This document shows positions 1 to 5,670 of a stretch of DNA of 5,670 nt, piece by piece. Source of the DNA: Clostridiales bacterium. GTDB lineage: Bacteria; Bacillota; Clostridia; Oscillospirales; Oscillospiraceae. The notes beneath the pieces were generated by a model. The model saw only the letters and a list, made by a program, of their open reading frames with translations. It made no database searches and had not been told where the DNA came from. A program made the translations under genes and the position numbers. How positions within the stretch are numbered: position 1 is the first letter of the stretch; each line of letters begins with the position of its first letter. The stretch lies in NCBI GenBank assembly GCA_003522945.1, contig DPHR01000078.1, positions 814 through 6,483 on the forward strand, in the 5' to 3' direction.

Positions 1-683
1 TCGCGCAGCGCGCCGAGCTGGGCCTCAAAGAGAATGCTCTTGCCCGCGTCCGCCTGCGCGGAGAGGTATTCGGTCGTGTTGCAGAGATACTCGCGCCACG
101 GGAAGGCGTATTTCTCCAGCCAGGCGTACATCTCGTCAACGCTGACCGGCTCGTGGCCGTAACCCTGCACGGTGATGTTCTTCCACTCGACAAGATCGGC
201 GAGCTTTTCGCGCAGCTTGTCCGGGAAGAGAAGATCGCCGGTGCGCAGCGTTTTCTTCATATACTTGTCGGCGTACACCGGGCCGATGCCGCGGCGCGTG
301 GAGCCGAACTTCTTGTCCGCGAGACGGTCCTCTTCGAGAATGTCCATCATCTTGTGGTACGGCATGCAGATGGTGGCGCGGTCGCTGATCTTCAGATGCT
401 CGGGCGTGATCGCCACGCCCTGCTCGCGGATGTGCGCGACTTCGTTTGTGAGATGCTCAAGATCGAGCACCATGCCGGGGCCGAGGACGTTCACCGTGCC
501 GGGGCGCAGAATGCCGGACGGCAGCAGATTGAGAACGAATTTGCCGCGCTCGTTCACGACGGTGTGACCGGCGTTGTTGCCGCCCTGATAGCGGACAACG
601 ATCTCATGCTCGGCGGAGAAAAGATCGACCATGCGGCCTTTTCCCTCGTCGCCCCAGTTGATTCCGACAACAGCAGTAAGCAT
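1..683 (-). CDS. purA: Adenylosuccinate synthetase, N-terminal half (partial)
   Basis: PurA joins IMP and aspartate using GTP to give adenylosuccinate, the first committed step to AMP, in the cytoplasm. The gene runs off the left edge. 227 residues are present, about half of the usual 425-430. The GTP phosphate-binding segment WGDEGKGR is at residues 10-17, with the catalytic aspartate as D12. RYQGGNNAGHT at 31-41 carries Q33 and the catalytic histidine H40. STRRGIGP at 128-135 and FEAQLGALR at 219-227 are the IMP-contact regions. The last two differ from the classical TTGRGIGP and FEGAQG forms, so this is a divergent PurA, of a kind I associate with Oscillospiraceae-like Clostridia. The ATG start is fixed by an AAGGAGGA site 7 nt upstream. 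It follows purB by 20 nt and is surely co-transcribed with it. The family call is near certain; the subfamily placement is inference. Confidence 0.97.
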   Translation of the reverse strand, partial: MLTAVVGINWGDEGKGRMVDLFSAEHEIVVRYQGGNNAGHTVVNERGKFVLNLLPSGILRPGTVNVLGPGMVLDLEHLTNEVAHIREQGVAITPEHLKISDRATICMPYHKMMDILEEDRLADKKFGSTRRGIGPVYADKYMKKTLRTGDLLFPDKLREKLADLVEWKNITVQGYGHEPVSVDEMYAWLEKYAFPWREYLCNTTEYLSAQADAGKSILFEAQLGALR

Positions 684-690
684 TTTTGTA

Positions 691-698
691 TCCTCCTT
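691..698 (-). promoter_or_regulatory. Strong Shine-Dalgarno of purA
   Basis: AAGGAGGA on the minus strand, 7 nt before the purA ATG. It is an almost perfect match to the anti-Shine-Dalgarno sequence and fills most of the 20-nt gap after purB. This leaves no room for a separate promoter or terminator, so purA translation is set independently of purB but on the same message. Confidence 0.85.
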
Positions 699-703
699 GC
701 TTT

Positions 704-2134
704 TTAGACACGCACCGGAACGCTCCCGGCGATATCGCCGCGGCGCGCTTCCAGCACGGGATAAACATGAGTTTTGAGAAAGGCGCGCGTCTGCTCCGGC
801 GCAAGCCCGACGAACTGGCGGACATCCAGAAGCTCCTCCAGAGCCTCCGGCGTTAAATGGAACCGTTCGTCCGCGAGCAGCATATCGAGCAGATGCCCGT
901 CCTCGCCGCGGAGCTTGACGCTCTCCGCCGCGCGCACGGAATACTGCCGGATGACCTCGTGCAGCTTCTGGCGGTCTTCGCCGAGCGATACGGCGCGCAT
1001 GAGAATGTTCTCGGTCGCAAGAAACGGCAGCTCTTCGCGCAGGTGCTTTTCCATTACGCGCGGATATACTTTGCAGCCGCGCACGACGTTGGCGCAGAGC
1101 GTCAAAATGGCGTCGCACGCGAGGAAACCCTCCGGCAGCGTGAGACGGCGGTTGGCCGAATCGTCGAGCGTGCGCTCGAGCCACTGCGTCATGGCGGTGT
1201 CCGCGGTGTTGGAGGCGAGATTTACCACGTACCGGCTGAGCGAGCACACGCGCTCGCAGCGCATGGGATTGCGCTTGTAGGCCATAGCGGAGGAGCCGAC
1301 CTGCTCAGTCTCAAACGGCTCGTCCAGCTCGCGCAGATGCGCGAGAAGGCGCATGTCCGTCGCCATTTTTGCAGCGCTCTGCGCGATGCCGGAGAGGACG
1401 TTCATCACAAAGGAATCGAGCTTTCGCGTGTACGTCTGCCCGGCGACGGGGATGCAGTTGGGAACGCCCATCTTTTCTGCGATCTTCTTCTCGAGCGCGA
1501 GGACCTTCTCCCCGTCGCCGTGGAAGAGGGCGAGAAAGCTCGCCGCGGTGCCGGTTGCGCCCTTGCACCCGGAGATGGGAAGGCGGGAGAGCTCCGTTTC
1601 GAGCTGCTCTAAGTCGAGCAGAAAATCCTGCAGCCAGAGCGTCGCGCGCTTGCCCACGGTCGTGGGCTGCGCGGCCTGGAAGTGCGTCCAGGCGAGCGTC
1701 GGCGTGTCGGCCTCACGCGCGGCAAATTCGGAAAGCGCGTCGATCACCGCGAGCAATTCGCCGCGGATGAGCTTCAACGCTGCGCGCATCTGCAGAAGGT
1801 CGGTGTTATCGTCCACATAGCAGCTCGTCGCGCCGAGATGGATGATGCCTGCGGCCTTCGGGCAGGCGTCGCCGAACGTGCGGATGTGCGCCATTACGTC
1901 ATGGCGCAGCCGGTGCTCATACTCGGCGGCACGGTCAAAATCGATATCGTCGAGATGCGCGCGCATTTCCTCAAGCTGCTCGTCCGTGATGGACAACCCC
2001 AGCTCCTGCTCGCTCTCGGCGAGCGCGAGCCAGAGACGGCGGAACGTCGAAAACTTCCACTGCGGGGAGAAGAGATGCTGCATCTGCTCCGAGGCGTAGC
2101 GCGAGCAGAGGGGATTTTCGTAAACGTCTTTCAT
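704..2134 (-). CDS. purB: Adenylosuccinate lyase, ADSL-like type
   Basis: PurB removes fumarate from adenylosuccinate (giving AMP) and from SAICAR (giving AICAR), so it serves two steps of purine synthesis. It belongs to the fumarase/aspartase superfamily and should be a homotetramer. The 476 residues match human ADSL (about 484) better than B. subtilis PurB (about 431). Numbering from the chosen ATG, RHDVMAH (78-84) holds H83, THFQAAQ (150-156) holds the probable general acid H151, and the superfamily signature GSSAMAYKRN (280-289) holds the probable catalytic S281. ERTLDDSANRR and ELPFLATENI further on are also ADSL-like. Two usually conserved prolines in the active-site segments are alanine here. 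Start: an in-frame GTG at 2143 overlaps the glmS stop but has no usable ribosome site. The ATG at 2134 has GGAG 8 nt upstream, so I prefer it. It sits 5 nt after glmS and 20 nt before purA. Confidence 0.97.
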   Translation of the reverse strand: MKDVYENPLCSRYASEQMQHLFSPQWKFSTFRRLWLALAESEQELGLSITDEQLEEMRAHLDDIDFDRAAEYEHRLRHDVMAHIRTFGDACPKAAGIIHLGATSCYVDDNTDLLQMRAALKLIRGELLAVIDALSEFAAREADTPTLAWTHFQAAQPTTVGKRATLWLQDFLLDLEQLETELSRLPISGCKGATGTAASFLALFHGDGEKVLALEKKIAEKMGVPNCIPVAGQTYTRKLDSFVMNVLSGIAQSAAKMATDMRLLAHLRELDEPFETEQVGSSAMAYKRNPMRCERVCSLSRYVVNLASNTADTAMTQWLERTLDDSANRRLTLPEGFLACDAILTLCANVVRGCKVYPRVMEKHLREELPFLATENILMRAVSLGEDRQKLHEVIRQYSVRAAESVKLRGEDGHLLDMLLADERFHLTPEALEELLDVRQFVGLAPEQTRAFLKTHVYPVLEARRGDIAGSVPVRV

Positions 2135-2139
2135 GAAAC

Positions 2140-3969
2140 TCACTCCACGGTGACGGATTTGGCGAGATTGCGGGGCTTATCAATGTCGCACCCGTTGCAC
2201 CGGGCGACATGATAGGCGAAAAGCTGCAGGGGAAGGATCTCCGGAATGGCGGAGAAGAGCGGGTCGGTCACGGGGACGAAGAGTACGTCGTCCGCCTCGG
2301 CGAACACACGGCGGTTGCCCTCGTTCACCACGGCGAGGACCTTGGCCCCGCGCGCCTTGACTTCCTTGATGTTGGACATCGTCTTGTCGAACAGCTCCTC
2401 GTAGCACGCGAGCGAAACGACGAGACGGCCCGGATCGATGAGCGCGATGGTGCCGTGCTTGAGCTCTCCGGCGGCATACGCCTCGGAGTGGATATAGGAG
2501 ATCTCCTTGAGCTTGAGCGAGGCTTCAAGCGCGACGGCGTAGTCGATATTGCGCCCGATGAAGAAGAGCGAGCTGTTGCCGCAGTAGCGCTCGGCAAGAT
2601 AGCTGACCTGCGGGTTCAGGTCAATGCTGCGCTGCGTGCGCTCGGGCAGATCCGCAATGCCGGCGACGAGCTCGGCGTACCGCGGCGCGGTGAGCGTCCG
2701 GCGCTCGTTGGCCATCCATACGGCGAGCAGATCGAGCACGGCGATCTGCGTGGTGTAGCCCTTCGTGGTGGCAACGGCGATCTCCGGGCCGGCCCAGGTG
2801 TACATGACATAATCGCCGAGCTTTGCCACGGTGCTGCCGACGACGTTGACGATCGTGAGCACGCGCGCGCCGTGCGCCTTGCATTCGCGGATGGCGGCGA
2901 TGGTGTCGGCAGTCTCGCCGGACTGGGAAACGGCAATGAGCAGCGTGTGCTCATCCACGATCGGGTGGCGGTAACGCAGCTCGCTCGCCACATCGACCTC
3001 CACCGGCACGCGGCAGAGCGATTCGATCATGTACCGTCCGACGCACCCGGCGTGATACGCGCTGCCGCACGCGGTGATAACGATGCGGTTGATGTACCGG
3101 AAGTCGGCGCGGAACGCCTCGTCAAAATCGTCGAGGACGATCTTCCCGTTCTTGATGCGCGGGGCGATGGTCGCCTTGAGCGCGCGGGGCTGCTCCATGA
3201 TCTCCTTGAGCATAAAGTGCTCATAGCCGCCCTTTTCCGCGGCTTCGATATCCCAGACGATGCGGGAAATGCTGCGGTGCACCGTCGCACCGGTGCTGTC
3301 ATAAATGGAAATGGAGTCGGGCGTTATCTCAGCAAACTCGCCGTCCTCCAGATAGATCACGTTTTTGGTGTGGCTCACGAGCGCGGTCACGTCGGAGGCA
3401 AAGAAATTTTCGCCGACGCCCACGCCGAGAATGAGCGGCGATGCCATTTTCACGGCGCAGATCGTCCCCGGCTGGTCGGCGCAGAGAACGCCGAGCGCAT
3501 AGGAGCCCTCGAGCCGCGCGGCGGTGTGCAGCACGGCGGCCTTGAGATCGCCGGTATAGTACATGTCGAGCAGATGCACGATGACTTCCGTGTCGGTCTC
3601 GCTCCGGAATACGAAGCCCTTGCTTTTAAGCTCGTCGCGCAGCGCCGCGTAGTTTTCGATAATGCCGTTGTGGACGATGGCAAATTTGCCGTCGGCGGAC
3701 ATATGCGGGTGCGCGTTCGTGTCGGTGGGTGCGCCGTGCGTCGCCCAGCGGGTGTGGCCGATGCCGGAAGTGCCGGGCAGCAGCGTGCCGTTTTGTGTTT
3801 TCTCCGCAAGCGCGTCGATGTGGCCGGACGCCTTGATCATATGCAGCGCGCCGTCCTTCTGCACGGCGATGCCGGCGCTGTCATACCCGCGGTATTCCAG
3901 CTTGCGCAGCCCGTCCAGAAGCAGCGGAGCCGCCGCCTGCGAGCCGGTAAATCCTACAATTCCACACAT
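2140..3969 (-). CDS. glmS: Glutamine-fructose-6-phosphate aminotransferase (isomerising)
   Basis: GlmS transfers the amide nitrogen of glutamine to fructose-6-phosphate to give glucosamine-6-phosphate, the entry step to UDP-GlcNAc and cell-wall synthesis. The protein is 609 residues, the normal full length. The N-terminal class II glutaminase domain starts MCGIVGF, so C2 becomes the catalytic N-terminal cysteine. LEYRGYDSAG (24-33), GHTRWATHG (71-79), HNGIIENY (100-107) and SETDTE (123-128) complete that site. Two SIS sugar-isomerase domains follow: TACGSAYHAG (299-308) and SQSGETADT (348-356) in the first, and SLKLKEISYIHSEAY (484-498) in the second. E489, H505 (in GELKHG) and K604 in the C-terminal DKPRNLAKSVTVE match the catalytic E488, H504 and K603 of E. 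coli. The ATG has TGGAGGA 9 nt upstream. It is preceded by nagB after a 78-nt gap with a hairpin. No key residue is missing. Confidence 0.99.
   Translation of the reverse strand: MCGIVGFTGSQAAAPLLLDGLRKLEYRGYDSAGIAVQKDGALHMIKASGHIDALAEKTQNGTLLPGTSGIGHTRWATHGAPTDTNAHPHMSADGKFAIVHNGIIENYAALRDELKSKGFVFRSETDTEVIVHLLDMYYTGDLKAAVLHTAARLEGSYALGVLCADQPGTICAVKMASPLILGVGVGENFFASDVTALVSHTKNVIYLEDGEFAEITPDSISIYDSTGATVHRSISRIVWDIEAAEKGGYEHFMLKEIMEQPRALKATIAPRIKNGKIVLDDFDEAFRADFRYINRIVITACGSAYHAGCVGRYMIESLCRVPVEVDVASELRYRHPIVDEHTLLIAVSQSGETADTIAAIRECKAHGARVLTIVNVVGSTVAKLGDYVMYTWAGPEIAVATTKGYTTQIAVLDLLAVWMANERRTLTAPRYAELVAGIADLPERTQRSIDLNPQVSYLAERYCGNSSLFFIGRNIDYAVALEASLKLKEISYIHSEAYAAGELKHGTIALIDPGRLVVSLACYEELFDKTMSNIKEVKARGAKVLAVVNEGNRRVFAEADDVLFVPVTDPLFSAIPEILPLQLFAYHVARCNGCDIDKPRNLAKSVTVE
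2143..2148 (-). promoter_or_regulatory. purB ribosome binding site inside glmS end
   Basis: GTGGAG on the minus strand lies 8 nt before the ATG at 2134 and is itself the last two sense codons of glmS (Val-Glu, followed by TGA). A ribosome finishing glmS therefore covers the purB initiation site, which suggests translational coupling. The site also decides the purB start: it abuts the upstream GTG at 2143 with no spacer, so that GTG is a poor start. Confidence 0.65.
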
Positions 3970-3978
3970 AAAAGAATA

Positions 3979-3985
3979 TCCTCCA
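3979..3985 (-). promoter_or_regulatory. glmS Shine-Dalgarno
   Basis: TGGAGGA on the minus strand, 9 nt before the glmS ATG at 3969. It lies clear of the upstream stem-loop (4007-4031), so that hairpin in its simple form does not hide the ribosome site. Confidence 0.8.
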
Positions 3986-4006
3986 AAGTAAACGGGAAAC
4001 GGGGCG

Positions 4007-4031
4007 TCCCCTGCGGGGTATCCGCAGGGGA
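4007..4031 (-). other. GC-rich stem-loop between nagB and glmS
   Basis: On the minus strand TCCCCTGCGG and CCGCAGGGGA form a perfect 10-bp stem around the 5-nt loop ATACC. It starts 16 nt after the nagB stop codon. The sequence after it is ACGCCCCGTTTCCCGTTTAC, with no U-run, so it is not a classical intrinsic terminator. The four G near the end of the 3' arm could instead pair with the CCCC just downstream (4001-4004) around a 3-nt loop, so two forms that exclude each other are possible. Likely roles are partial termination, an mRNA processing or 3'-end stabilising element that sets nagB and glmS levels apart, or a protein-binding site. The pairing is seen; the role is inference. Confidence 0.6.
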
Positions 4032-4047
4032 GCGGTGGATGAAAGGC

Positions 4048-4779
4048 TTACGCCTTATAGCCGATCGCGTCGGCGAGAGAGCGTTCGAGCAGCACCACGG
4101 CGTCGCGGTGCAGACGCAGAAACGTTGCCGGGCAGTGCGGGTCGATGCGCTCGGATAGCAGCAGACGGCGCATTGCGTCCTCCTTGTGGCCGGAGACGAT
4201 CATAAGGAGCTTTTTCGCGCGCAGGATGTTGCCCATGCCCATGGTGAGCGCGTAGCGCGGCACATCGTCGCGCGAGGCGAAGAAGCGCTGGTTGGCGTCG
4301 ATGGTGCTCTCGTCGAGCACCTCCTTGTGGGCGCTGTCGCAGAGCGTGTCGCCCGGCTCGTTGAAGCCGAGATGACCGTCCGGGCCGACGCCGAGCACCT
4401 GCACGTCAATGTCGGTACGGTCGAGCACGGCGTTGAACTCGCGGAGATTCTCCTCCGCGTCGCCGGTGCCCTTGGCAACATAGGTGTTGGCTTTGTCGAT
4501 GTTGATGTGGTCAAAAAGATTGCTGTCCATGAAATAACGGTAGCTCTGCTCATGAGTGGGGGCGAGACCGACATACTCGTCGAGATTCACGCTGTGAACG
4601 CGGGAGAAATCCAGACCCTCCTCGCGGCAGCGCCGCGAAAGCTCCCGGTACATGCCGACCGGGCTTGAGCCGGTGGCGAGACCGAGCGTGCAGCAGGGGT
4701 TCGCGCGGACCGTTTCCTCCAGAATGTCAGCGGCAAGACGGCTGACCTCCTCGTGATTTTCGGCGACGATTACTTTCAA
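4048..4779 (-). CDS. nagB: Glucosamine-6-phosphate deaminase
   Basis: NagB converts glucosamine-6-phosphate to fructose-6-phosphate and ammonia, the usual last step of amino-sugar breakdown; the reaction is reversible. The protein has 243 residues, like the short non-allosteric B. subtilis form and shorter than E. coli NagB (266). LATGSSPVGMY (34-44) is the sugar-phosphate loop. NLDEY (65-69) holds D67. GPDGHLGFNEP (132-142) holds D134, H136 and E141, which match the E. coli catalytic set D72, D141, H143 and E148. The start is TTG at 4779, chosen because AAGGAG lies 8 nt upstream, the N-terminus MKVIVAENHEE fits the family, and no in-frame ATG is near. The gene is 16 nt after the acetyltransferase gene. 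No nagA is in the window, and its neighbours are biosynthetic, so it may balance glucosamine-6-phosphate against GlmS rather than serve GlcNAc catabolism. Confidence 0.97.
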   Translation of the reverse strand: MKVIVAENHEEVSRLAADILEETVRANPCCTLGLATGSSPVGMYRELSRRCREEGLDFSRVHSVNLDEYVGLAPTHEQSYRYFMDSNLFDHINIDKANTYVAKGTGDAEENLREFNAVLDRTDIDVQVLGVGPDGHLGFNEPGDTLCDSAHKEVLDESTIDANQRFFASRDDVPRYALTMGMGNILRAKKLLMIVSGHKEDAMRRLLLSERIDPHCPATFLRLHRDAVVLLERSLADAIGYKA

Positions 4780-4787
4780 GACATCTT

Positions 4788-4793
4788 CTCCTT
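4788..4793 (-). promoter_or_regulatory. nagB ribosome binding site supporting a TTG start
   Basis: AAGGAG on the minus strand, 8 nt before the TTG at 4779. An out-of-frame ATG lies only 3 nt after GGAG and reads Met-Ser-stop, with its TGA overlapping the nagB start as TTGA. The spacing favours TTG as the true start. Confidence 0.75.
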
Positions 4794-4795
4794 TA

Positions 4796-5458
4796 TCATT
4801 TTTTTACGGCAATATTGCCCTTGGCTTTGTAAATGCACCGCTCCGGCACAACGCCGCGCACGCAGGACGTGGGGTAAACGCTTGCGTCCCGCCCGATCAC
4901 GGTGCCGGGATTGAGAACGCTGTTGCATCCGACCTCCACATAGTCGCCGAGCATCGCGCCGACCTTTTTGCGGCCGGTCTCGATCTCCTCGCCTTCGTTG
5001 TGGATGACGACGGGGAGCTTGTCGCTCTTGACGTTGCTCGTGATGGAGCCCGCGCCCATGTGGGACTTGTAGCCGAGAATGGAGTCGCCGACATAATTAT
5101 AATGCGGCACCTGTACATTATCGAAAAGAATGACGTTTTTGAGCTCCGTGGAGTTGCCGACGACGCAGTTATCGCCGACGAGCGCATTGCCGCGGATGAA
5201 AGCGCCGGGGCGCACCTCGGTTTTATGCCCGATGATGCACGGCGCGCCGAGATACGCGGTGGGGTAGACCTTCGCGTCGCGCGCGACCCAAACGCCCTCC
5301 TCGGGATGGTCGTATTCGTCCGCCGGAAGAGCCGCGCCGAGCGCGGAGATCATATCGCCGATGCCGGCGAGCGCCTCCCAGGGATAGGTGAACTGCCGCA
5401 GATAGTCTCCGGCAAGCGTATGGTCAAGATCGTAAAGATCCGGGATCGTGAGCTTCAT
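4796..5458 (-). CDS. Stand-alone GlmU-C-like acetyltransferase (predicted GlcN-1-P)
   Basis: A 220-residue left-handed beta-helix (hexapeptide repeat) protein, of a type often labelled UDP-N-acetylglucosamine pyrophosphorylase in Clostridia although no nucleotidyltransferase domain is present. Residues 1-55 are a short helical-looking leader. From about 56 to 205 there are hexapeptide coils such as AYLGAPCIIGHKTEV, FIRGNALVGDNCVVG and VEVGCNSVLNPGTVIG. Against the E. coli GlmU acetyltransferase domain, R89, K107, H119 and Y122 fall at exactly the spacing of R333, K351, H363 and Y366, and N142 matches N386. The position of GlmU N377 is H133. The segment PHYNYVGDS and the run GAGSITSN resemble the C-terminal domain of archaeal Sulfolobus ST0452, an amino-sugar-1-phosphate acetyltransferase. 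Predicted reaction: glucosamine-1-phosphate plus acetyl-CoA to GlcNAc-1-phosphate. Its start overlaps the glmM stop (TAATG), with GAGGTG 8 nt upstream inside glmM, which fits use of the GlmM product. Substrate is inferred. The reading frame stays open upstream into glmM, but those codons are out of frame with glmM and not real. Confidence 0.85.
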   Translation of the reverse strand: MKLTIPDLYDLDHTLAGDYLRQFTYPWEALAGIGDMISALGAALPADEYDHPEEGVWVARDAKVYPTAYLGAPCIIGHKTEVRPGAFIRGNALVGDNCVVGNSTELKNVILFDNVQVPHYNYVGDSILGYKSHMGAGSITSNVKSDKLPVVIHNEGEEIETGRKKVGAMLGDYVEVGCNSVLNPGTVIGRDASVYPTSCVRGVVPERCIYKAKGNIAVKK

Positions 5459-5670
5459 TACTTTTTCACCTCGATGAGATGGCCGGACGTATCCATCGCG
5501 GCGATGATGGCGTCCACCATCTGCTCGCAGAGCTCGGTTGTCCCGGCCTCGGCCATGACGCGCAGCACCGGCTCCGTGCCGCTCTTGCGCAGCAGCACGC
5601 GCCCGGAATCTCCCAACTCCTCGGTGCACGCATCCACCGCGGCCTGCACGGCGGCGTCTGCCAGAGTGCC
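5458..5670 (-). CDS. glmM: Phosphoglucosamine mutase, C-terminal end (partial)
   Basis: Only the last 70 residues are in the window; the rest lies beyond the right edge. GlmM converts glucosamine-6-phosphate to glucosamine-1-phosphate. The fragment is the C-terminal domain 4 of the alpha-D-phosphohexomutase superfamily. GRVLLRKSGTEPVLRVMAE is the phosphate-binding loop (core RKSGTEP) that grips the substrate phosphate. GlmM proteins typically read GRVLLRPSGTEPLIRVM at this point, and the neighbours (GlmU-like acetyltransferase, nagB, glmS) support GlmM over other phosphohexomutases such as PgcA or ManB. The tail ends HLIEVKK and its TAA stop shares a base with the next start codon. With so little sequence, the choice of glmM within the superfamily rests partly on context. 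Confidence 0.9.
   Translation of the reverse strand, partial: GTLADAAVQAAVDACTEELGDSGRVLLRKSGTEPVLRVMAEAGTTELCEQMVDAIIAAMDTSGHLIEVKK

Noticed and set aside
153..707. Plus-strand open frame of 184 codons opposite purA
   Set aside because: It is codon-aligned antisense of a clear purA; no independent evidence of coding.
857..1612. Plus-strand open frame of 251 codons opposite purB
   Set aside because: It is in codon register with purB and is explained by the same codon bias; no recognisable protein.
4007..4031. Intrinsic terminator ending the nagB transcript
   Set aside because: The stem is strong, but the following bases contain no U-tract in either direction, so I list it as a stem-loop of unknown role.
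3970..4047. Separate promoter for glmS
   Set aside because: I found no convincing -35/-10 pair at proper spacing in the 78 nt; the only AT-rich part overlaps the ribosome site and start.
2209..4158. Plus-strand open frame of 649 codons opposite glmS and the end of nagB
   Set aside because: It is exactly in codon register with glmS and nagB, so it stays open simply because those genes lack TTA, CTA and TCA codons there. The product is low-complexity and lacks recognisable motifs, while the minus strand encodes complete enzymes.
5459..5629. Upstream extension of the acetyltransferase frame by 57 codons into glmM
   Set aside because: The added residues are Arg/Ala/Gly-rich shadow sequence over a conserved glmM motif. 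The ATG at 5458 has its own ribosome site and a family-like N-terminus.

Overview
The window is a GC-rich, tightly packed bacterial segment in which all six genes lie on the minus strand. Read in the direction of transcription (right to left) they are: the 3' end of glmM, a stand-alone left-handed beta-helix acetyltransferase, nagB, glmS, purB, and the 5' half of purA. The organism is most likely a high-GC member of Clostridia, probably near Oscillospiraceae. The reasons are strong AAGGAGG-type ribosome binding sites, a short Gram-positive-type NagB, a PurA with the variant motifs INWGDEGKGR and FEAQLGALR, and a PurB resembling human ADSL. This placement comes from remembered family features, not from a search.

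The right half (4048-5670) and glmS (2140-3969) form an amino-sugar module. GlmS makes glucosamine-6-phosphate from fructose-6-phosphate and glutamine. GlmM isomerises it to glucosamine-1-phosphate. The beta-helix protein keeps, at matching spacing, most of the acetyltransferase active-site residues of GlmU and is predicted to make N-acetylglucosamine-1-phosphate. It has no uridylyltransferase domain, so the last step to UDP-GlcNAc must be encoded elsewhere. NagB catalyses the reverse of the GlmS step, releasing ammonia.

The left part (1-2134) holds purB and purA, which together convert IMP to AMP. PurB also acts earlier in purine synthesis.

Gene spacing suggests one transcript. glmM and the acetyltransferase gene share one base (TAATG). 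The later gaps are 16 nt, 78 nt, 5 nt (with the purB start chosen here) and 20 nt. The only real gap, between nagB and glmS, holds a perfect 10-bp GC-rich stem-loop without a following U-tract. No glmS ribozyme fits there and I see no convincing promoter, so the main promoter probably lies upstream of glmM, outside the window. There are no mobile elements, CRISPR arrays, tRNAs or rRNAs. Most of the window is ordinary housekeeping metabolism. The points of interest are the split GlmU-like acetyltransferase, the nagB-glmS pairing with its hairpin, and the substitutions in the PurA IMP site.
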